In this document: piece after piece, positions 1 through 4,885 of the stretch
Layout of the letters: every line of letters starts with the position of its first letter
Numbering within the stretch: position 1 is the first letter of the stretch
DNA from: Geobacteraceae bacterium
GTDB taxonomy: Bacteria > Desulfobacterota > Desulfuromonadia > Desulfuromonadales > Geopsychrobacteraceae
Assembly (NCBI GenBank): GCA_027064785.1
Contig: JAMOPE010000453.1
Span: 1 to 5,388 of the forward strand
Direction of reading: 5' to 3'
DNA: 5,388 nucleotides
Notes under the pieces: model-generated
Database searches by the model: none
Seen by the model: the letters and a program-made list of their open reading frames with translations, nothing else
What the model was told of the DNA's origin: nothing
Position numbers and translations under genes: made by a program

Positions 1-36
1 CACCTGAAATTCAAGTCGAAACGGGTATTCTCGCAT
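1..36 (-). CDS. Start of a divergent gene, possibly an acyl-CoA thioesterase (partial, N-terminus only)
   Basis: On the minus strand an ATG at 36-34 opens a frame of 12 codons, MREYPFRLEFQV, that runs off the left edge. It is preceded by GGAGG at 41-45, four bases before the ATG, which is a strong ribosome binding site. The same frame has an in-frame TAG upstream at 69-67, so the start is well bounded. The aromatic/basic/aromatic opening followed by a beta strand resembles the start of hot-dog-fold acyl-CoA thioesterases of the YbgC/4-hydroxybenzoyl-CoA thioesterase type, where the next residues are usually R-[YW]-x-D. Twelve residues cannot prove this: the existence of a gene start is fairly well supported, its function is a guess. 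It would be transcribed divergently from the Rrf2-family gene. Confidence 0.5.
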   Translation of the reverse strand, partial: MREYPFRLEFQV

Positions 37-135
37 ACTTCCTCCCGGAATTAGAGTCTCCAACAGCTAGCCATATTTTGAGCGGAAAAGCAATCCAACG
101 CCAACTGATCTCCCATGAAAAAGTGTACTTTATTC

Positions 136-164
136 TTGACAGGATCAGTCGAGATTCATATATT
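136..164 (+). promoter_or_regulatory. sigma70 promoter for the Rrf2-larE genes
   Basis: TTGACA at 136-141 is a perfect -35 hexamer. It is followed after exactly 17 bases by TATATT at 159-164, one mismatch from the TATAAT consensus. Transcription would start near 170-172, giving a 5' leader of about 33 bases ahead of the ATG at 204. Rrf2-family regulators commonly repress their own promoter. Here GATCA occurs at 143-147 in the spacer and again at 165-169 at the -10/start region, 22 bases apart, and TATAT/ATATA arms (159-163, 172-176) flank the second copy. These are possible operator elements, but no known Rrf2 consensus site can be recognised. Confidence 0.75.
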
Positions 165-192
165 GATCACCATATAGTAAACATTAGGATTC

Positions 193-198
193 AAGGAG
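193..198 (+). promoter_or_regulatory. Ribosome binding site fixing the start of the Rrf2-family gene
   Basis: AAGGAG lies five bases before the ATG at 204. It selects this ATG over upstream in-frame starts such as the TTG at 78, which would add 42 residues with no counterpart in Rrf2 proteins and would place the promoter inside the coding region. Confidence 0.85.
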
Positions 199-203
199 AA
201 ACT

Positions 204-680
204 ATGAAGCTTTCGACAAAAAGTCGCTATGGTGTCCGCGCTATGTTTGACATGGCTTTCCATGCCGGAACACTCCCCGCGCAAATTAAAGATATTTCGC
301 GACGTCAAAACATTTCACCCCGTTATCTCGAGCAGATTTTTCAGGATCTAAAGAAAGCCGGATTGCTGAAAAGTCGCCGTGGGCCACAGGGCGGATATAG
401 CCTGACCCGCTCACCTGAAGAGATCACCGTTAAAGAGATTGTCCTTGCTGCAGAAGGGGAACTGCTCCTCGTCAACTGTATCAAAGGTCGCCGTAAAGAG
501 GGCGAAGCACCCCCCGCGTGTGAATTTGACAACCAATGCTTAACCCAGCATATCTGGGTTGAGGGAAGTCGAATTCTCGGCGAATACTTTGATTCGATCT
601 CCTTAAAAGACCTGTGTGAACAGGGGCAGGAAATGGGGCTGGAGAAAGAATTGGACCACCGCTTCATGTACTTCATCTGA
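204..680 (+). CDS. Rrf2-family transcriptional regulator, IscR-like, probable Fe-S sensor
   Basis: A 158-residue protein of normal length for the Rrf2 family of dimeric winged-helix regulators (IscR, NsrR, CymR, RirA). The N-terminus MKLSTKSRYGVRAMFDMA, the recognition-helix region ISPRYLEQIFQDLKKAGLL (about 37-55) and the wing SRRGPQGGYSL (57-67) are family hallmarks. Cysteines at 92, 106 and 112 with His116 lie where IscR and NsrR hold an Fe-S cluster; a fourth cysteine, 138, is near the end. The spacing is odd. The C106-x5-C112 pair and Trp118 align with the IscR C98/C104/W110 block, but the first cysteine is 14 residues before the second instead of 6, with a charged insertion (KGRRKEGEAPP), and the histidine falls one position later than IscR His107. 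A cluster is therefore likely but not assured. It is probably co-transcribed with larE, whose ATG is 6 bases beyond this stop codon, and probably autoregulated. IscR itself, a cysteine-metabolism regulator (CymR-like) or another Rrf2 subgroup are all possible; the exact role cannot be named. Confidence 0.93.
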   Translation: MKLSTKSRYGVRAMFDMAFHAGTLPAQIKDISRRQNISPRYLEQIFQDLKKAGLLKSRRGPQGGYSLTRSPEEITVKEIVLAAEGELLLVNCIKGRRKEGEAPPACEFDNQCLTQHIWVEGSRILGEYFDSISLKDLCEQGQEMGLEKELDHRFMYFI

Positions 681-686
681 GGCACC

Positions 687-1496
687 ATGACGCTTGACGG
701 AAAATACCGCAATTTGCAGCAGAGCGTGTCACAATATCGATCTGTTGCAATTGCTTTTTCCGGAGGGGTCGATTCCTCCTTGCTACTGAAAGTCGCCTGC
801 GACACCCTCGGGACAGAAAACGTCCTTGCCCTGACCGCCGTATCACCGATCTTCTCCACCTACGAAATCGAACAAAGCACACAACTTGCAAACCAGCTTG
901 GTGTCCAGCAACAACTGATCGGCAGCCGTGAAATGGAGTCAAAAGACTTTATCGAAAACGGAGTTCAGCGCTGCTTTCACTGTAAACATGAGCTATTTTC
1001 ACAATTTCTAGAAACCATTTCAGAAACAAACACCACTCTGCTCGAAGGATCAAATCTTGATGATCTTGATGACTACCGACCGGGACATGAAGCAATCCGC
1101 CAGCTACATATCTCTTCACCATTGCTTGAGGCGAAACTCAGTAAACAGGAAATCAGGCAGTTAAGTCGGCAACTGGGATTATCAACCTGGAACAAGCCAT
1201 CGGTCCCCTGCTTAGCAACCCGGTTTCCCTACGGGAGCCTGATCACAGAAGACAGGTTGAAGCAGATCGAACAATGCGAGGAGTGGTTACGCCAGCAGGG
1301 ATTTTTAAATTTTAGGGTACGGAACCATCAGCAGCTGGCCCGAATAGAAATTCCCCCCGACGAGATTTCCCGCTTCGGTGATGAAATTTTGCGCAATGAG
1401 CTGATTGAAGTTTTCAAGACAGGTGGCTTTCACTACGTTACAATCGATTTACAGGGATACCGGAGTGGCAGTCTGAACGAGACCCTGCCGGAATAA
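687..1496 (+). CDS. larE: ATP-dependent sacrificial sulfur transferase LarE
   Basis: A 269-residue protein of the PP-loop ATP pyrophosphatase superfamily, the usual LarE length. LarE activates the carboxylates of a pyridinium dicarboxylate mononucleotide with ATP and inserts sulfur, a step in making the nickel-pincer nucleotide cofactor of lactate racemase and related enzymes; it is cytoplasmic. The PP-loop SGGVDS is at residues 25-30, EGSNLDDLDDYRPG at 120-133, KPSVPCLATRFPYG at 170-183 and the terminal LQGYRSGSLNE at 255-265. Cys175 matches the sulfur-donating Cys176 of Lactobacillus plantarum LarE. An added CxxC (Cys96, Cys99) together with Cys175 gives the three-cysteine set associated with Fe-S-dependent LarE proteins, which need not sacrifice their own cysteine. 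The start is 6 bases after the Rrf2-family stop, with GAGG (679-682) overlapping that stop. No larA, larB or larC is in the window, so the target enzyme is unknown and could be a non-lactate LarA homologue. Confidence 0.92.
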   Translation: MTLDGKYRNLQQSVSQYRSVAIAFSGGVDSSLLLKVACDTLGTENVLALTAVSPIFSTYEIEQSTQLANQLGVQQQLIGSREMESKDFIENGVQRCFHCKHELFSQFLETISETNTTLLEGSNLDDLDDYRPGHEAIRQLHISSPLLEAKLSKQEIRQLSRQLGLSTWNKPSVPCLATRFPYGSLITEDRLKQIEQCEEWLRQQGFLNFRVRNHQQLARIEIPPDEISRFGDEILRNELIEVFKTGGFHYVTIDLQGYRSGSLNETLPE

Positions 1497-1528
1497 TTTG
1501 TACTGATCGCTTTTTTACAGGAGGAACT

Positions 1529-1951
1529 ATGCCAAAAAGTAGTGCGCTGTTTGCGGTCTGTTTTGTCGCTGGCCTGCTTGGAGCTTTAGGGAGCAGTCTA
1601 TTCCTCTGGCAATGTCATCAATGGGGGCTGATCAATTTGATCGGGGTGAATGTTGTTCAGACGCTGAGTCTCCCCAAGCTATATCCCCAACTCTTCATCG
1701 GCGGATTCTGGGGGCTGATCTTTTTCTTCACCGTCGGGATTCCCCGTCATCGGCGCCACTGGATTCGTAAAGCTCTGTGGTTCTCGCTCCTCCCGTCAGC
1801 GGTCACCTTATTCTACATTTATCCCTACATTGACCATAAAGGGATAGCAGGATTTGATCTTGGAATGCTGACACCGCTACTGGTCATTATTACAAATCTG
1901 GTTTGGGGATTTTTCACCGGGTTTTTCGCCCGATTGCTGTGGGGGAAATAA
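1529..1951 (+). CDS. Four-helix inner-membrane protein of unknown function
   Basis: A 140-residue hydrophobic protein that I do not recognise. A strong ribosome binding site, AGGAGG at 1519-1524, lies four bases before the ATG. Four membrane segments are visible at about residues 5-28, 53-71, 82-101 and 110-136. The basic loop RHRRHWIRK (73-81) between segments 2 and 3 and the basic C-terminus RLLWGK predict both ends and that loop on the cytoplasmic side. No catalytic or metal-binding motif stands out; there is a cysteine in segment 1 (Cys11) and one at 29. It lies 32 bases after larE and only 3 bases before the secreted nuclease gene, so it is almost certainly co-translated with the nuclease. 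A role connected with that protein is possible but is inference from position only. Confidence 0.8.
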   Translation: MPKSSALFAVCFVAGLLGALGSSLFLWQCHQWGLINLIGVNVVQTLSLPKLYPQLFIGGFWGLIFFFTVGIPRHRRHWIRKALWFSLLPSAVTLFYIYPYIDHKGIAGFDLGMLTPLLVIITNLVWGFFTGFFARLLWGK

Positions 1952-1954
1952 ACA

Positions 1955-2443
1955 ATGTCCAGAATAGCCCTCCTGCTGTTTTTGATTCTCTGTCTGGCAA
2001 CGGTTGCCGGAGCAGAAAAACTCTCAGGGAAAGTCCTGTGGGTCTACGACGGCGATACTCTGAAAGTTGAGAATATCGGCAAAGTCAGATTGATTGGGAT
2101 CGATACCCCCGAAACAAAAGCATCGTCGCGCGATTATTTCTACCAACGTGACTTTGACATCAAACCGAAAAAACTCCGCCAGATCGCCAAACAGGCAAAG
2201 CAATACAATATCCGCTATGTCAAAGGGGCAAAAGTTCGGCTGAAGCTTGATCGAACCAAGAAAGATAAATACAATCGAACCCTTGCTTATGTTTATCTTC
2301 CCGATGGGAAAATGCTCAATCAATTACTCCTTGAAAAAGGATTGGCGACCGTCTTTCGCCGTTACGATTTTAAATACAAAAAGAAATTCTTAAAAATAGA
2401 GAAAAAAGCTCGTAAGAAAGCACTGGGGATATGGGATAATTAA
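1955..2443 (+). CDS. Secreted staphylococcal-nuclease-like (thermonuclease family) protein
   Basis: A 162-residue protein with an N-terminal signal peptide (hydrophobic core about 4-16, likely cleavage after AGA at 18-20) and one SNase domain, so it should act in the periplasm or outside the cell as a calcium-dependent phosphodiesterase on DNA and RNA. The active-site set of staphylococcal nuclease is intact: YDGDT at 31-35 (Asp32 and Asp34 for Asp19 and Asp21), Arg45 for Arg35, IDTPET at 49-54 (Asp50 for the calcium ligand Asp40, Glu53 for the general base Glu43), and DKYNRTLAYVY at 104-114 with Arg108 for Arg87. The family's closing G-[IL]-W is present as GIW (158-160). The mature protein is strongly basic, with lysine-rich stretches at 70-83, 98-105 and 140-155, which fits nucleic-acid binding. 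The ATG follows the membrane-protein stop by 3 bases, with GGGGGAA (1941-1947) as ribosome binding site. Nutrient scavenging or extracellular DNA turnover are plausible roles. Confidence 0.9.
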   Translation: MSRIALLLFLILCLATVAGAEKLSGKVLWVYDGDTLKVENIGKVRLIGIDTPETKASSRDYFYQRDFDIKPKKLRQIAKQAKQYNIRYVKGAKVRLKLDRTKKDKYNRTLAYVYLPDGKMLNQLLLEKGLATVFRRYDFKYKKKFLKIEKKARKKALGIWDN

Positions 2444-2477
2444 CCTGTGCTGTGGAAAGTATGGAGATAAAACGTTT

Positions 2478-3599
2478 ATGGATACAGTCACCGCCCTGCT
2501 GGAAAGTATCGACCAGACGATTTTCGGAATTCATCTAACACGCCTGATCATTGCGATGGTGATTGTATTTTTGGCGTTGATATTGAAGCGGGTTATTGCT
2601 CACATCTTTACAAAGTCACTCTCCGTTGCAGCAGAAAAAACGGCGTCAAGCTTCGATGATCTTTTGGTAAAAAACATTAAAAAACCGGCAGAACTACTGG
2701 TTGTCGTCGCCGGTCTCTATATCGCTCTGATTATCCTGCAATTGCCAAGTAAACCGGTCGATCTTGCACATTTGGGGCAAAACATTGTTCAAGGGCTGTT
2801 CATGTTTAATATTGCCTGGGGCTGTTACAATATGGTCTCACTGCTGGAGCACTGGCTCCACCACTGGGCAAAGAAAACCGAATCGACCCTCGATGATCAT
2901 CTGGTCCCGTTCATCCGTAAAACTCTACGGATTTTTATCGTCGTCCTGGCATTTATGTTTCTGGTGCAGAATCTGGGCTATTCGATATCTGGATTACTCG
3001 CGTCACTGGGGCTTGGTGGTTTAGCCGTCGCATTGGCAGCAAAAGACAGTCTGTCAAATATCTTCGGTTCCATTATGATTCTGCTCGATCGCCCGTTTAC
3101 TATCGGGGACTGGATCAAAGCGGGAGATATGGAAGGGGTCGTCGAGGAAATCGGCTTTCGCTCGACCCGCATCAGAACGTTTTCTAAAACAATGATCACC
3201 GTCCCCAACAGCGTCCTGATGAATATGTCGATCGACAATTTCAGTCAGATGCCAAAACGCCGCATCAAGCTCACTGTCGGTGTCACCTACGACGCTACAC
3301 CAAAACAGATGCGCGAAGCTGTCGCAGCAATCAAGCAGCTGCTCAGAGAACATCCGGCGATCCATCAGGACTTCTTCCTCGTTAACTTCACCGACTTCGG
3401 AGCTTCATCTCTCGACATCATGGTTTACTGCTTCACGACCAGTACCGTCTGGGGTGAATATCTGGATGCACGGGAGGATGTCTGCCTGAAAATTATGGAA
3501 AAACTGGAGGAGCTTGGGCTAGAAATTGCGTTCCCCAGCCAGACCCTCTACCTGCATGATATGGACAAGGAGAGAGATCAAGCCGTGACTCCGTCCTGA
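2478..3599 (+). CDS. MscS-family small-conductance mechanosensitive ion channel (five-helix, YnaI-like size)
   Basis: A 373-residue inner-membrane channel that should open under membrane tension to release solutes during hypo-osmotic shock. Hydrophobic segments lie at about 19-37, 72-88, 102-124, 149-165 and 168-188, so it has two more helices than E. coli MscS and is closer in size to YnaI and plant MSL channels. The last segment is the pore helix: GLAVALAAKDSLSNIFG (181-197) aligns with MscS, placing Leu182 and Leu186 at the vapour-lock leucines Leu105 and Leu109. The MscS hinge Gly113 is replaced by Asp190, as is usual in the AAKD subgroup. DRPFTIGDWI (204-213) and TVPNSVLMN (241-249) mark the cytoplasmic beta domain, followed by the C-terminal alpha/beta region up to about 360. 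GGAG at 2463-2466 is a rather distant ribosome binding site. It starts 34 bases after the nuclease gene and may belong to the same transcript. Confidence 0.93.
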   Translation: MDTVTALLESIDQTIFGIHLTRLIIAMVIVFLALILKRVIAHIFTKSLSVAAEKTASSFDDLLVKNIKKPAELLVVVAGLYIALIILQLPSKPVDLAHLGQNIVQGLFMFNIAWGCYNMVSLLEHWLHHWAKKTESTLDDHLVPFIRKTLRIFIVVLAFMFLVQNLGYSISGLLASLGLGGLAVALAAKDSLSNIFGSIMILLDRPFTIGDWIKAGDMEGVVEEIGFRSTRIRTFSKTMITVPNSVLMNMSIDNFSQMPKRRIKLTVGVTYDATPKQMREAVAAIKQLLREHPAIHQDFFLVNFTDFGASSLDIMVYCFTTSTVWGEYLDAREDVCLKIMEKLEELGLEIAFPSQTLYLHDMDKERDQAVTPS

Positions 3600-3610
3600 C
3601 CAAACCGGTG
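3600..3610. other. 11-base convergent junction without an obvious terminator
   Basis: The stop codons of the channel gene (TGA, 3597-3599) and of the opposing minus-strand gene (TTA on plus, 3611-3613) are separated by 11 bases. There is no GC-rich hairpin followed by a T-run for either direction in the gap or just past it. Termination may be Rho-dependent, or the two transcripts may overlap at their 3' ends. Confidence 0.6.
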
Positions 3611-4144
3611 TTATTGCCCGGCTGTCAGATATGCATAGATTAATTCATCAAGGCTTGGTTCATTCGAAGTTTTCGTCTTGCGGAACTTATCGATAATCGG
3701 CTCTTCAACAATGATTACTGACTCAGAACCCGGGATATCGACAGGAGACTTTTCAAGCGGAGGAGATGGTGGAACAGGATCTTCGACAGCAACAGACTCG
3801 GGAGTCACTGGTGTCTCCGGTTTAATTTCTGGTTCCGGGGGAGCAACCGGCTTCGCTGCGGCAGGATTCAGGGTAATTCCAAACTGGGCAATCCGCTCAT
3901 CAAACTCCCCACCGGTCAGTCGACGCAACATCCCTTTATGCTGTTCTTTTGCTAGTTCCTCAACAATCTGTTCAAGATTATCAACCTTGATAATATCGGC
4001 ATACGTTGTTTTTTGCGATGAGATAATCGTACCACCATGATAAAGCAGCGTTATCAGCTGGGGACTTTTAATGCCACTGTCCTCTGTCTGGACGTGAAAT
4101 CCGACCCCGCGATATGTGACGTTATGATTAAATCCAACGATCAT
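3611..4144 (-). CDS. Conserved protein of unknown function with proline-rich linker
   Basis: A 177-residue protein, probably cytoplasmic, with no signal peptide or membrane segment. It has three parts: a folded N-terminal domain of about 90 residues beginning MIVGFNHNVTYRGVGFHVQT and containing LLYHGGTIISSQKTTYADI (33-51) and KEQHKGMLRRL (66-76); a low-complexity linker rich in proline and glutamate (about 94-140); and a short C-terminal tail ending SLDELIYAYLTAGQ (164-177). I recall closely similar N-termini and a similar tail in unannotated proteins of Geobacter and myxobacteria, but know of no assigned function. The strand-rich start suggests a small beta domain, and the tethered tail looks like a binding peptide. 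The ATG is preceded by GAGGAA at 4155-4150, five bases away. It lies downstream of the racemase and GerMN genes and was probably transcribed with them. No function is proposed. Confidence 0.85.
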   Translation of the reverse strand: MIVGFNHNVTYRGVGFHVQTEDSGIKSPQLITLLYHGGTIISSQKTTYADIIKVDNLEQIVEELAKEQHKGMLRRLTGGEFDERIAQFGITLNPAAAKPVAPPEPEIKPETPVTPESVAVEDPVPPSPPLEKSPVDIPGSESVIIVEEPIIDKFRKTKTSNEPSLDELIYAYLTAGQ

Positions 4145-4146
4145 GG

Positions 4147-4212
4147 CTATTCCTCAAGCAACAAGTAGTCATTCAGTGTAGCGATAAACTGCCGGTCACG
4201 CAAAGTTTCCAC
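4147..4212 (-). CDS. Possible 21-codon micro-ORF between the GerMN gene and the downstream gene
   Basis: A GTG at 4212-4210 opens a frame encoding VETLRDRQFIATLNDYLLLE plus a final E, ending at TAG 4149-4147, two bases before the ATG of the next gene. The peptide looks protein-like (amphipathic, acidic end) and almost fills the gap. It has no convincing ribosome binding site; a TTG three codons later has a weak GGTGG ahead of it. The frame is the same as that of the GerMN gene and is open directly after its TGA (4224-4222), so it could also be the remnant of a longer GerMN C-terminus. It could act as a coupling leader for the downstream gene. Chance remains a serious alternative at this length. 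Confidence 0.25.
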   Translation of the reverse strand: METLRDRQFIATLNDYLLLEE

Positions 4213-4221
4213 CGGACTATT

Positions 4222-4866
4222 TCAATTATCTTCAGTCGAACTGGCATCTTCAAGGATTTTCTCAATGCTGAGTCCGTCTTCTGCAGAGTCGGTAGTCGAA
4301 ACAATATTGAGTGGCGGCTGATTGAAACTGTAATCAGCGTAGACAGGCTGATCAATCCGCACATGACCTTTTAATGTCTGGCGAATTTCACCATCAACAA
4401 GGATCTGCAGTTGCCGAATATAGGGGAAATTTTCGTTCAGAGTATTAATCAGACCATAAACCGTGAGCAACTCAGACAAACTGCCCCCCGGATGAAAATC
4501 GATCAATTGACGGGAAAAGTTAACCCTGACAAGATCATTCTCAATATCGATACCGAGAATTTTAGTCTCTTTTGGCAAAATGGCAACGCTGCCCAGCTGC
4601 GAGCCTTCAATCAGTCCATTCAATAGATTTCTGATACAACGACTATCATCATCACAAATTGGGATATCACGGGTTTCCGGCAACAGAAATGTCCCTTCTG
4701 AAGCAGTGAAATAGAGTTGCACCCCGCGCATCGGAATTTCTTTCTGAATCGCAATCCGCACGTTTTCAACATCCTGCTGCGGCTGCTGAAGAAACCAGCC
4801 GATCCCATAGCCGGCAAGGACTCCGACCAGCAGAATTCCCAATAATCCTAATATGATTTTCTTCAT
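4222..4866 (-). CDS. Membrane-anchored GerMN-domain protein
   Basis: A 214-residue protein with an N-terminal signal anchor (about residues 4-26), no lipobox cysteine, and a periplasmic GerMN domain from about 48 to 180. The domain is recognisable from VQLYFTASEGTFLLPETRDI (49-68), IRNLLNGLIEG (78-88), VNFSRQLIDFHPGGS (115-129), LLTVYGLINTL (133-143) and the ILVDGE turn (155-160). GerM of Bacillus spores has two such domains; single-domain proteins are common in other bacteria and are thought to work at the cell envelope, possibly on peptidoglycan, without a proven activity. Two cysteines (71 and 77) in the periplasmic part could form a disulfide. The tail (190-214) is acidic and probably disordered. 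The ATG is preceded by GAGGG (4874-4870) and starts 19 bases after the glutamate racemase stop. This pairing matches the racE and gerM neighbourhood of Bacillus and supports a cell-wall-linked role. Confidence 0.88.
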   Translation of the reverse strand: MKKIILGLLGILLVGVLAGYGIGWFLQQPQQDVENVRIAIQKEIPMRGVQLYFTASEGTFLLPETRDIPICDDDSRCIRNLLNGLIEGSQLGSVAILPKETKILGIDIENDLVRVNFSRQLIDFHPGGSLSELLTVYGLINTLNENFPYIRQLQILVDGEIRQTLKGHVRIDQPVYADYSFNQPPLNIVSTTDSAEDGLSIEKILEDASSTEDN

Positions 4867-4885
4867 AGACCCTCACACACCGGGA

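Larger units (their letters stand above)
37..203. other. Divergent intergenic region
   Basis: These 167 bases separate the minus-strand gene start at the left edge from the Rrf2-family gene. A plus-strand reading frame is open through much of it (from 78 and earlier), but it has no ribosome binding site of its own, its translation does not look like a known domain, and Rrf2 proteins begin at the MKLSTKSRYG-type sequence encoded from 204. I therefore treat it as non-coding. It holds a clear rightward sigma70 promoter. For the leftward gene only a weak possibility is visible on the minus strand (TTGGAT at 98-93, 17 bases, TATGGC at 75-70). Confidence 0.7.

Noticed and set aside
70..98. Weak leftward promoter (TTGGAT, 17 bases, TATGGC on the minus strand)
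   Set aside because: Both hexamers are poor matches; only the spacing is good, so it was not listed as a feature.
78..203. A 42-residue N-terminal extension of the Rrf2-family protein, starting at TTG 78
   Set aside because: The family begins at MKLSTKSRYG, AAGGAG marks ATG 204, and the extension would contain the promoter.
341..942. Two long minus-strand frames opposite the Rrf2-family gene and larE
   Set aside because: No ribosome binding site or recognisable domain; they are antisense to two well-supported genes.
1467..1516. Possible terminator after larE: GGCAG/CTGCC arms and a run of six T at 1511-1516
   Set aside because: The stem is 5 bp with a 13-base loop, lies inside the coding region, and is over 20 bases from the T-run.
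2024..2323. Minus-strand frame opposite the nuclease gene
   Set aside because: Antisense of a gene with an intact catalytic motif set; no domain of its own.
3678..4040. Plus-strand Gly/Ser-rich frame of 120 codons
   Set aside because: Its low complexity is the antisense image of the Pro/Glu-rich linker of the minus-strand gene.
4173..4364. 63-codon minus-strand frame overlapping the end of the GerMN gene
   Set aside because: Out of frame with GerMN and without a ribosome binding site or domain-like composition.
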